NCBI RefSeq assembly: GCF_030867145.1
Contig: NC_134434.1
Coordinates: 3,472,001 to 3,536,000 of the forward strand
DNA: 64,000 nt
Source: Opisthocomus hoazin
Lineage: Eukaryota > Chordata > Aves > Opisthocomiformes > Opisthocomidae
Reading direction: 5' to 3'
This document shows positions 1-8,426 of this stretch, piece after piece (positions within the stretch are counted from its first letter, which is position 1; each line of letters opens with the position of its first letter). A model generated the notes under the pieces. That model saw nothing but the letters and a program-made list of their open reading frames with translations. It searched no databases and was not told the origin of the DNA. Made by a program: the position numbers and the translations under genes.

Positions 1-26
1 AGCAGGATGAGAAGGAGTGAGTTCAG

Positions 27-101
27 ACTTACCAAGTTCACCGTGGAGAGCAAGGGAGGAGATGTGGATGGAAGGGCCTGGAGTGACACAGGCTTTTTAT
101 A
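27..101 (-). promoter_or_regulatory. Promoter and untranslated exon 1 of a minus-strand beta-keratin gene whose coding exon is off the left edge
   Basis: A minus-strand TATA box (TATAAAAA) lies at 94-101. About 31 bp downstream a short untranslated exon is expected, roughly 33-70. It ends AACTTG and is followed by a consensus donor GTAAGT at 27-32. The same arrangement occurs at 8352-8426 and 16700-16774, each followed by a complete keratin coding exon about 430 bp further on. The coding exon of this sixth gene therefore should lie just outside the window. The transcription start is inferred from TATA spacing only. Confidence 0.8.
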
Positions 102-3020
102 CGGTCAGCCAGCACCTCAGGAGACCTGGAACACGCCTTCTTTGTGAAGCACGTGAACAAAGAGCAATTTGAGGCTTGCAAAGCACAGCCAAGAGATGAA
201 GAACTTGTCTCTTTGATCTGAAAGGTCTGGCTTGCAGTTCCCTATTGGGTGCAAGCACAGTGATGCAGTAGATGTCAGCTGCTCAAAGCCATGGTCATTT
301 GAGGTCCCATGCCAGTTCCCGGGAAAGGGTTTCAGTAGCTGCAGGCCCTGTCCATGGTTGAGCGCATCCTTGCTGGGGAAGGTGACTACCAGCCTCAGCC
401 AGGCCTCTTTCAACTGTGGAACACTCCTGAAGAAGGCTACTCACGTGGGTCTCCGGTTGCAGGGCTGAGGCTGACCCTGCAAAACATAAGGTCCTGCAGG
501 GCCCTGGAAGGGCTCAGCAATCAGCTAAGCCTCGGCTGGCTGGCTGCCTGTCTGTCCCAGCGACACAGAAAGGACGGGACTCCGATCCCCAGAGTGGCTG
601 GAAGGTGAAGCCCAGAGAAGGACCCTTTTTGTGATGGAGAGAAGTGCCGTAGTGTGAAGGGATGAGGGCACGGGGACCATTCTTAGAGGGGGCCAGGTAG
701 CTTGTTGGCGGCCTCAAAACAAAGGAGAAAAGGTCTTGTTCTGTGGAAATGTGTCAATTCTGAGTCTCAAAACTCTTGTTCTCCAAGTGGGCAGTCAGCC
801 CCAAGGGTGCAAGGTCTAAGTGGCTGAGGAGTAAACTGCTAGGCATTTGGCTGAGGGTGCTTTTCACTTGTGGTGGCCTTAGCAGCCCTGGGCAGGACAT
901 GTCCTCTTGTGGCTGCAGTGCAAAGCAGAAGGCATCTTGCGGAGCAAGCCTGGGCCTGTGCTGTCCGCTTCCTGCCCTCAGGTGTTACCGCACACCTGCT
1001 GAGGCAGGTGAATGCATGTGCCCTGTCCCGCTGCCTCAGCTTTGCTCGGGCGCAGCAAATGCCAGGCTCCTCATGCGGCAGAGGAATGCCTCCCCGCCCT
1101 TCCCGCATCCAGCAGCAGGACAGGATGGCAGGCCAAGGACAAGAGCAGCCCGGCGACGGCACTCACTGCCTGCTGTAGTGGAGCTGTGAGGGGCTGAGTC
1201 CTGCTCCTGTGTGGTGGCAGAGGAGGCTACGTGAGGAGCGGAGTGTCTGTCCTGGCGTCTGCTCCTCTTTCCATCACCTCTCAATTGCCCAAAGGGAGAG
1301 CAACCCGTGGCGCTTCTGCTGGGCTGGGCCATGTCTCAAGGGGCCGCACCTTGGGGCTTTGGGAGCTGGAAGCGACGGGCAGCCTCCTTGCTGCCCTTCA
1401 GTTGTGAGCTGTGAGCTGTGGCACTGCGTCGACTCTTCCAGCAGGATGGCACAACAGCCCCAGAGCATGGCGCTGCTGGAAACGACGGCAGAAGTGAGAC
1501 AGAGCCATCAGTCCTTTGCAGGAGAAGACAACAGCCTCCTTCTAGACTCTGCCTCCAAACAGCATGGCCACCCGCGTGACAGCGTGGCCCATCTTCCCAA
1601 GCAGCACGGGCAGTCAGAGGCTTGCTCCTGGCAGCTCTCAGGGCTGGCAGCACACACCTGGCCTTTGAGCTCCTCCCAGGCCTTTCCAGACCGGCACAGT
1701 CTCCCCTCGGTCTCGTACGGTAGCAGGGGCACGCTCTGGTGCCACTGAATGGCCGCAGCCTCAGTCCGCTGCTCTGTCACACGGGTGTGTTCAACAAAGC
1801 AGGCTCCCCAGGCCCTGGACACGCAGGGGCGGCAGCTTTCCTCCGTTTGGTCTCTGCTCCAGAAACGTCCGGGGGTGGCAACATCAGGGCACGTTCGTTC
1901 TGCCCTTCTTTGGCTGCTGTTTCACCAAGGAGCTTGCCAGGATTTCCAGGAGTCAACAAGTGGTTGGGCAAGACGCTAACAGCCATGACAACACTCTACC
2001 CAAAGCTGCAGTTCTGCAGGAATGCGGATGTGAGGTTGCGCCTAGGGTCCCCTGCAGCTCTGAATCCATTTCCCCCAGAGCCCCTGATGCCAGTGCATGG
2101 ATGATTTGCACCAGGTGGATCCTCAGCACTTTGTCGTGACTCACAGGTGACTCCGAGGTGGTCTGCTGGTGCCACCTTGCAATTACAGGGCCCCGAATGC
2201 CCTGGATGTGCCAATGCGTCCCTGAGCCAGGGAAAACAAGCCAGGCCTTCTGGGTCACTGACCTGAACAAGCCACCTGGCAATGATGCAAAGATACGTGT
2301 TGTTTGGGAAGACTGCGCCAAAGCAAACAGGTCCACTTGGTGATGGCTCGCTTTCAGGCACAAAGACAACAGCTGAACTGCTGGGCTCCCTTTGCGTGCC
2401 TGGAAAGTGTGTGCATCACCGAGGCCCAAGGGGAGCAGAGATCTGCTACCGGGTACCCTCATCCGCTCCAGCAAAGGCCTCCGTGTCCCCATCCCTGCAT
2501 GCGACGGGCTTTCACTCCAGACCGCAGGAGAGCCTTGTTGGACCATCACCTTCCGATCACCCCGAGTCTTCTCTGTTCTCTGTCCCTCAGCGCAACAGCC
2601 ATCCTGCAGAGGCTTGCCTGATCTCTGAGCAGCTTTGTAGCCTCAACCCATCAAAGAGAGACCTTTCTGAGCGGGGTGGCCTTCAGGCATGCTCCCCAGG
2701 CAAAGTCCTCAGCAAGCGGTGGCCATGTTCCCCAGGAAGGGCAGGACATGCACAACGCCTACTCGTGGCCTGAATCTGCTGGCAGGCTTCCCCAGCAACT
2801 GGAATCAGACCTCAAATGAGCATTGGTCTGGGGAAGAAACAAAATTGCTGTCGACAAAATCACTGCAGTGCTGGCCAGGATGAAAAGGGAGCCAAGCATT
2901 TCAGGCAAAGGAGGCATGTCTTTCATCTACCAGCAGAGCTTTGAGGAGCCAAAAGTGCTGTTTCTCAACATGCTTCGTGTTTGTGTCGTTGTTCAGCGCC
3001 CCTGGGGCTCTGGGACGCAC
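102..3020. other. Divergent intergenic region between minus- and plus-strand keratin promoters, unit 1
   Basis: This GC-rich stretch has no recognisable gene; the ORFs here are short, uncharacterised and present in several overlapping frames. Its two ends are upstream regions of oppositely oriented keratin genes and are related to each other as inverted, diverged copies. One shared block contains CCTCAAATGA about 200 bp upstream of each TATA box. The middle, about 600-2600, shows nothing I can name. Confidence 0.7.
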
Positions 3021-3094
3021 TATAAAAGTGTGCCCAGCTCCCAGCTCCTCTATCCTCTCCTCGTGCCTTCCTCTGCTCTGTGAAGTTGGTGAGT
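3021..3094 (+). promoter_or_regulatory. TATA box, untranslated exon 1 and donor of plus-strand keratin gene 1
   Basis: TATAAAAG at 3021-3028 is followed by a pyrimidine-rich leader. The leader ends GAAGTTG at 3088, with donor GTGAGT at 3089-3094. With a start about 30 bp below the TATA box, exon 1 is about 39 nt (around 3050-3088). The intron runs 3089-3383 and ends in CTTGCAG. This matches the known plan of avian beta-keratin genes: a short noncoding exon, one 5'UTR intron and a single coding exon. Confidence 0.85.
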
Positions 3095-3334
3095 CTCAGT
3101 TCATTTTGCCTCTTCTCTCCTCGGTTGGCAGGACAGACTTTGTGGAGAGGGATGCATGCTATTTTCCTCCCTTGTGCTCGCTGGATGGTCTAGGATGTGA
3201 AAGGCGGCGTTGGCTGGGTTCTTTGCCAGCCGCCTTTCTTTCCAAGGCTCGCGACAAGGGCTGATGATCAGGAAGCAAACAGCCCGATGCCAAGAGGCGG
3301 GAGCCTCTTGGTCTGCAGTAGAAGAGCTGGGGGT

Positions 3335-4362
3335 CTGAAAGGGCCTGAGAGCTAATGCCCTCTGCTCCCACCCGGTCTTGCAGGGTCGCCACTCTCCGCC
3401 AGACATGTCGTGCTACAGCCCGTGCGCGCCAGCTGCCTGCGGCCCAGCCCCGCTTGCCAACAGCTGCAACGAGCCGTGCGTCCTCCGGTGCGCCGACTCC
3501 AGCGTTACGATCCAGCCCTCGCCAGTCCTGGTGACGCTGCCCGGCCCAATCCTCAGCTCCTTCCCTCAGAGCACAGCCGTGGGATCCAGCGCGTCGGCTG
3601 CCGTGGGGAGCTCTCTCAGCGCTGCCAGTGTGCCCATCGCTTCTGGGGGCTCCCTGGGTCTGGGGGGCTTTGGGTGGTACGGTCTGGGCCGTGGGCTCTG
3701 TGGGCCTCTGGGACGGGGCAATCTCTTATGCTGAAGCCCGTGGATTGCCTGCCCGCGGTCGAGCGCCCTGAGCCTCAAGGAAAGCCCTGGAGCCAGCCCT
3801 GCGAGCACGGCCGTGGTCTGCAGAGGAGCCGAGCTCCCAGCGCTCTGCCTGCAGGAAGGAGCCGGTGCTGGCCTTCCTCCTCTTCCCAACGAAGCCTCTC
3901 TCTTTCCGCCTCTTGCTCTGCTTTGCCTTATGCGACCCTGCAAATGCCTCCTCCTTCCTTCCGTAGCAACGGGTCTAGGTGATGCATGATTGCCGGAGCC
4001 TTGAAGGGCAGTTGGATGAGCTTTACTCAGCTTCCAAACTGCATTGCTTAAGCTCTCGTCGTTTCCATTTTCCTTTGATTTTCTCATTAAAGACATTGGG
4101 CATCAGCTTGGCAAGAGAGTTGTGTCTCCTTCTCCCCTCTTCTCCAAAGCCCTTTAGCTGAGTATCCAAAAGGGTTCCTCCCTTGGTAAAACTACAGGTT
4201 TCTCCAGAGTTCCTGGGTTTGAGAGAGCCTCGTCTCTCCCCGCTGACATCCTGTAGCAATGGGGACGAGGCCAGTGTCTCAGGTGAGAACCAGTGTGGAA
4301 GGAGCCCCATTGCTCTTTGGCACACCTTGAAAGCCACAAAACAAAGTATGAAGGAAGCCCAG
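3335..4362 (+). repeat. Left inverted arm, unit 1 (keratin coding exon, 3'UTR and flank)
   Basis: This 1028-bp block is the near-identical reverse complement of 6945-7972. It begins inside the keratin 5'UTR intron (CTGAAAGGGCC) and ends about 250 bp past the poly(A) site. Outside these limits the plus and minus genes differ strongly. Confidence 0.9.
3405..3734 (+). CDS. Feather-type beta-keratin (corneous beta-protein), 109 aa, plus-strand copy 1
   Basis: Structural protein of cornified epidermal cells that polymerises into the beta-sheet filaments of feather and scale. The start is the MSCYSPC methionine; an in-frame ATG at 3378 lies upstream of the splice acceptor and so is not in the mRNA. 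Residues 1-29 form a Cys-rich head (Cys 3, 7, 12, 21, 25, 29). Residues of about 32-65 are the beta core, with [20 protein letters not shown]. The tail is Gly/Leu-rich with a WY pair at 91-92 and Cys at 99 and 109. Typical feather keratins are about 97-100 residues, so the tail is longer than usual. Exon 2 starts at 3384. A poly(A) signal ATTAAA lies at 4086-4091. The gene faces the minus-strand copy at 7573-7902. Its exact subfamily (feather, feather-like or keratinocyte) cannot be settled from sequence alone. Confidence 0.95.
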   Translation: MSCYSPCAPAACGPAPLANSCNEPCVLRCADSSVTIQPSPVLVTLPGPILSSFPQSTAVGSSASAAVGSSLSAASVPIASGGSLGLGGFGWYGLGRGLCGPLGRGNLLC

Positions 4363-5324
4363 ACATTCCTAGAATCACAGAATTGCCCTGATTGTTGGCT
4401 GGGCCTGAGGTCGTGGAGCTGTGGCAGCCTGAGCTCTGCTGGGCTTCTGGGTTCAGCAGCCACCAGCTGGAAAGGGATGCTGCTGGCTGTCCAAACCGCC
4501 AAGCTCGCCTGTTGATGAGCAAGAGTTCTGCTCTTCTTTGCTTCCCTGAGGCTGGCCAGGTGAGATTAAGGCACCGCTGAAGCAGCTGACCTCTCTGCAG
4601 CAGGCAGCCCCTTTCTCATCTCTCACAGACCCTCCCTCTGGATTCAGACCCAGCCGCACTGGCCGTGGGAGCAGTGGTCCCGTTCAGCTGGCTCTCAGGC
4701 CTTAGGGATATGCCAGGCTGCCGGAGGGGCGTCTAGGGGGGTGGGCTCAGCAGCATTCTGAGCTCTCAGGCCCTCAGCCAAGCCCCAGCCTCTTCTTCCT
4801 GCATCTTGTCTGCACGCTGGTGTGTCCTGGCATGCTGCTCACAGCTGCTCACACCATAAGACACGCGGCATCCTCGGGAGTGCCACACTCGTGGGAAGTG
4901 TGCCCAGAGGACAGCAGGGCGGGGAGAGCAAGAGGCCCACGGTTGTGGGGAAGAGGTATCCCAAGGTAATGTCCAGGGTCTGGGAGAGGGAGACCGGTGG
5001 TCAGAGAGGCAGAAGTGCAAACGTGTGTAAGAGAGGGGAGGTCGTGTGGGCAGGATGAGGGAGTCTCCGGGCACCTCTGTGCCTTTCATAACCACGCTGG
5101 ATTGTCCCAGTCGCTCTGACCCCTGCTACGTCGCTCCTGACCCCCTGGGACAGCACACCGCTGGGAGGCATGGCTGGCTGCTGGCTGCTGCTGCCTCCAC
5201 ACTGCAGGTCTTCCCTGCAGATCCCTGCCTTGTCACAAAGCTGCTTAAGGGCTTGGTGCGTCTGAAATATGACGGCAGGCCGTGAGAGATGGGGTTCTTC
5301 CCATACCTGATGGAAGGGCACGAA

Positions 5325-5600
5325 GAGGGAGACAGACTCTTCTCAGCAGTAGCAACTAGCAGCGCAAGAGCAAATGGGCACAAATTAAAATGCATGAAAT
5401 TGCATCTCCAGCGTGAGGGCGGTCAAACAGTGGACCAGATTGCCCAGAGAGGTTCTGCAGTCTCCATCCCTGCAGATACTCAAAACGCAACTGGACTAGG
5501 CCCTCAGCAACCAGCTGAAGTAGACCCTGCCGGGGCAGTTGGCTTGGACTGAAGGATGTCAGGAGCTCTCTTCCAACCCCAACAATTCCGAGGTTCTGTG
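5325..5600 (+). mobile_element. CR1 LINE 3' end fragment, unit 1
   Basis: The sequence follows the CR1 3' consensus that I recognise: an AACGGGCACAAA-like block, GGGCGGTCAAACAGTGG, GCCCAGAGAGGTTCTGCAG and CTCCATCC. It then reaches the terminal TTGGACT...TTCCAACCCCAACAATTC block near 5560-5590. It is a degraded, 5'-truncated, noncoding copy. Confidence 0.85.
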
Positions 5601-5689
5601 TACGGGTAAGGGCAATACCTGCCATAAAGAAAATGGGACGTGCAATGTTCTGTGATGGAAAAGGGTTTACGCGGAGATTGTTTTTCATT

Positions 5690-5815
5690 CCTGTCTCTGG
5701 CTGAGCCTTACTGAAGGCAAGGTGAGCAACATCCACTGCTCTTCCCTTGTCCTCCAAGCTAGTCATCTGACTGTAGAGGGCTACCATCTTGCTTAAGCTT
5801 GACTTCTCCTTCATA
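5690..5815 (-). mobile_element. CR1 ORF2 reverse-transcriptase scrap, unit 1
   Basis: On the minus strand this reads like the CR1 RT motif A neighbourhood, including GRAVDVAHLAFSKA, to be compared with the family's VDVVYLDFSKAF. It lies opposite in orientation to the nearby CR1 3' end, so the two are separate insertions or rearranged parts. Unit 3 of the array ends inside this scrap. Confidence 0.7.
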
Positions 5816-6022
5816 AACCCACGCTTACTTCTCCCCACCACTTTCCTGTGGCACCTATGTTTGGAAGGTACTTCCAGGAAATGTTTTGCTCTATCATCTT
5901 CCCAGAGGATGGAGGAGAGTCTGGGCATGCGGTGAGTTCCCTGGATCTTCCTTCTTTCCCTTCTTGTTCCTCTTGACCTCTGAAAGAAACTACTTTGCCC
6001 ATCGTTGGGCAGACAGACCGAC

Positions 6023-6104
6023 CGACGAGGATGGGATTCGAACCCACGCGTGCAGAGCACAATGGATTAGCAGTCCATCGCCTTCACCACTCGGCCACCT
6101 CGTC
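6023..6104 (-). tRNA. tRNA-Ser(GCT), unit 1 copy
   Basis: An 82-nt cloverleaf on the minus strand. The acceptor pairs GACGAGG with CCTCGTC and the discriminator is G at 6023. The A box is TGGCCGAGTGG and the B box GGTTCGAATCC. The anticodon stem ATGGA/TCCAT encloses loop CTGCTAA, with anticodon GCT at 6069-6071. A long class II variable arm is present. No CCA or poly(A) is encoded, so it does not look like a retro-copy. The D loop reads GGTGAAGG where the usual vertebrate gene, as I remember it, has GGTTAAGG. No run of four T follows the 3' end within about 390 bp, which is unusual for a Pol III gene. It would deliver serine at AGC/AGU codons if active. Confidence 0.93.
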
Positions 6105-6105
6105 A

Positions 6106-6143
6106 GCATGCTGCTGCTGCTGCTGCCGCCATGCCTGCCACGG

Positions 6144-6196
<53 letters not shown>

Positions 6197-6211
6197 TCTC
6201 CTGCTCCTGCA
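6106..6211. repeat. CTG triplets followed by CTCCTG hexamer repeat, unit 1
   Basis: A short (CTG)n run at 6106-6122 is followed by tandem CTCCTG hexamers at about 6146-6211, with a few interruptions. It lies immediately upstream of the tRNA gene, which reads leftwards. It creates long Leu, Cys-Ser, Pro-Ala or Gln-Glu reading frames that are composition artefacts. Unit 2 carries four more hexamers. Confidence 0.95.
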
Positions 6212-6944
6212 ACTGACACGGGTGCCACTGCCGCTGACACTGCTCCTCAGCTTGCTGCTCCAGCTGCTCCTTCTCCTGCTCCTGGCACATACACCATTTC
6301 ATACTGTTTGACATTGGAGAGAAGGAGCCGGGCTCCAGATTTTGCCTTTTGCCACTGCTCCACTTTCCCGACAGCTGGCTGTGCTCCAGGGACCTTTGGG
6401 AAACAGGTGCTTGCGTTCACATCAGAAGGTGACTGAACAGCACAGCCCCATGCTCCTTCCTGGCAAGGAGCACGGGACACTGACCCTGCAGTGGCTTCGC
6501 ACCTCCAAAGGACTTGACCCTCACTTTGAGATTAATTTGCCACCAACCACAGCCCCGTTGCCTTCTGGAAGGATACCACCACCTCACAGGGACAGGATTC
6601 ACTCCCACTTGACTGGTGCACTTCTCACCAGGACGCAGCATGTGCCTCAGCCTTGGGCATGTGAACAAGGGGCACTTGCAGATTCAGGACTGTCTCTGGC
6701 GCAGGAGCCCACGGCACGAGGGAGGACTGGCCTGGGAAATGCAATGCTCTGCCAAGCTGCTTCCACACACTGCTGGCATTCACTCCCCATTGTGGCTATG
6801 AAAATGTCCTGGGATTCGCTTCCCGCGTCCTAAACAAAGACTTCCGTAACAAGGTAGCCACGGCCATCATTGGCTCTCGTTAATCCAGCAGTCTGTTGAG
6901 TCCCTGCTGTGATCAATGCAGCACGGTGACATTCAACAGAAAAC

Positions 6945-7972
6945 CTGGACTTCCTTCATACTTTGTTTTGTGGCTTTCGAGGTGTTCTGACGAGCAATGG
7001 GGCTCCTTCCACACCAGTTGTCACCTGAGACACTGGCCTCGTCCCCATTGCTACGGGATGTCAGCGGGGAGAGACGAGGCTCTCTCAAACCCAGGAACTC
7101 TGGAGAAACCTGTAGTTTTACCAAGGGAGGAACCCTTTTGGATACTCAGCTAAAGGGCTTTGGAGAAGAGGGGAGAAGGAGACACGACTCTCTTGCCAAG
7201 CTGATGCCCAATGTCTTTAATGAGAAAATCAAAGGAAAATGGAAACGACGAGAGCTTAAGCAATGCAGTTTGGAGGCTGAGTAAAGCTCATCCAACTGCC
7301 CTTCAAGGCTCCGGCAATCACGCATCACCTAGAGCCGTTGCTACGGAAGGAAGGAGGAGGCATTTGCAGGGTCGCATAAGGCAGAACAGAGCAAGAGGCG
7401 GAAAGAGAGAGGCTTCGTTGGGAAGAGGAGGAAGGCCAGCAGCGGCTCCTTCCTGCAGGCAGAGCGCTGGGAGCTCGGCTCCTCTGCAGACCACGGCCGT
7501 GCTCGCAGGGCTGGCTCCAGGGCTTTCCTCGAGGCTCAGGGCGCTCGACCGCGGGCAGGCAATCCACGGGCTTCAGCATAAGAGATTGCCCCGTCCCAGA
7601 GGCCCACAGAGCCCACGGCCCAGACCGTACCACCCAAAGCCCCCCAGACCCAGGGAGCCCCCAGAAGCGATGGGCACACTGGCAGCGCTGAGAGAGCTCC
7701 CCACGGCAGCCGACGCGCTGGATCCCACGGCTGTGCTCTGAGGGAAGGAGCTGAGGATTGGGCCGGGCAGCGTCACCAGGACTGGCGAGGGCTGGATCGT
7801 AACGCTGGAGTCGGCGCACCGGAGGACGCACGGCTCGTTGCAGCTGTTGGCAAGCGGGGCTGGGCCGCAGGCAGCTGGCGCGCACGGGCTGTAGCACGAC
7901 ATGTCTGGCGGAGAGTGGCGACCCTGCAAGACCGGGTGGGAGCAGAGGGCATTAGCTCTCAGGCCCTTTCAG
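6945..7972 (-). repeat. Right inverted arm, unit 1
   Basis: Near-identical reverse complement of 3335-4362, with the same length by my boundary calls. It contains the minus-strand keratin coding exon, 3'UTR and poly(A) signal. Confidence 0.9.
7573..7902 (-). CDS. Feather-type beta-keratin, 109 aa, minus-strand copy 1
   Basis: Encodes exactly the same 109-residue protein as the plus-strand copies; domain layout is as described for 3405-3734. The coding exon begins at 7923, just after acceptor CTTGCAG. The intron runs 7924-8357 (434 bp, against 295 bp in plus genes), and exon 1 is at about 8358-8395. The poly(A) signal ATTAAA reads on the minus strand at 7216-7221. Only the 3' end of the intron matches the plus genes. 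The 5' half of the intron, exon 1 and the promoter are a different, related sequence. The gene converges on the plus copy at 3405-3734 across the tRNA-bearing spacer. Confidence 0.95.
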   Translation of the reverse strand: MSCYSPCAPAACGPAPLANSCNEPCVLRCADSSVTIQPSPVLVTLPGPILSSFPQSTAVGSSASAAVGSSLSAASVPIASGGSLGLGGFGWYGLGRGLCGPLGRGNLLC

Positions 7973-8351
7973 CTCCCCGTCTCGGCTCCCCCAAGAACCA
8001 ACAGTGCCTGGGTCGGCCTGGATGTCCCTCAAAAGTTCCCTTCTGTGCCAAAGGTGACCAAGGCAGCTCGCTGCTGCACTGTGGATGGGCGAGGAAGCAC
8101 CTGGTGACGCGTTAGACAGTACTGGTCATCCAGGCTCGGACTTCAGCAGAGCCACTGCTACAAAAGATCCCAACTGACTCCCTGTTGGAAGGGAACAAAG
8201 CCTTCCGTCTTCCCTCACCAACTCACCTCCTAGAAGAGGGTAGCACAGTGTATTTTCAAGCCTGCACCAAGTCCCAGAAGGACCATGCACAGAAGGGAAG
8301 CCGTTCACCTGACAGACATCCTACCAGCAGGATGAGAAGGAGTGAGTTCAG

Positions 8352-8426
8352 ACTTACCAAGTTCACCGTGGAGAGCAAGGGAGGAGATGTGGATGGAAGG
8401 GCCTGGAGTGACACAGGCTTTTTATA
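8352..8426 (-). promoter_or_regulatory. TATA box, untranslated exon 1 and donor of minus-strand keratin copy 1
   Basis: Minus-strand TATAAAAA at 8419-8426, inferred exon 1 at about 8358-8395 ending AACTTG, and donor GTAAGT at 8352-8357. It serves the coding exon at 7573-7902. The sequence differs from the plus-gene leader, which ends GAAGTTG with donor GTGAGT. Confidence 0.85.

Larger units (their letters stand above)
4363..6944. other. Inverted-repeat spacer, unit 1
   Basis: This 2582-bp spacer separates the converging keratin genes. It holds a CR1 3' end, a CR1 reverse-transcriptase scrap, tRNA-Ser and a hexamer repeat, each listed separately. A short AGAATCACAGAATT block at 4373 resembles the start of a reversed CR1 tail but is too short to call. 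The stretches 4400-5320 and 6320-6940 show nothing else recognisable. Confidence 0.7.
1..8325. repeat. Tandem keratin/tRNA amplicon, unit 1
   Basis: This is the first of three direct repeats. Position 1 corresponds to 8326 and to 16674. The unit is 8325 bp and unit 2 is 8348 bp; almost all of the difference is a hexamer repeat near the tRNA gene. In order the unit holds a minus-strand keratin promoter and exon 1, a divergent intergenic region, a plus-strand keratin gene, a spacer with CR1 scraps and tRNA-Ser, and the coding half of another minus-strand keratin gene. Differences between units are sparse by eye. The phase chosen here is only the window edge; the true duplication breakpoint is unknown. 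Confidence 0.95.

Noticed and set aside
1953-2549. 198-codon minus-strand ORF in the divergent intergenic region, present in all units
   Set aside because: No recognisable domain or start context, with competing frames of similar length. GC-rich intergenic DNA commonly gives such ORFs.
3378-3404. Upstream in-frame ATG extending the keratin by nine residues
   Set aside because: The ATG lies before the acceptor AG at 3382-3383, so it is intronic. The MSC start is the conserved one.
3410-3982. 190-codon plus-strand ORF and the 176-codon minus-strand ORF overlapping each keratin gene
   Set aside because: Both are other-frame shadows of the GC-rich keratin coding exon and 3'UTR. They recur only because the unit is repeated, and their sequence resembles no family.
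5356-6060. 234-codon minus-strand ORF repeated at 13680-14384
   Set aside because: It runs through the tRNA gene, the CR1 RT scrap and the CR1 3' end on the wrong strand, so it is a patchwork with no independent coding support.
5886-6436. Poly-Leu and Pro-Ala-repeat proteins near the tRNA
   Set aside because: They are translations of the CTCCTG hexamer repeat in different frames. No splice or promoter context supports them.
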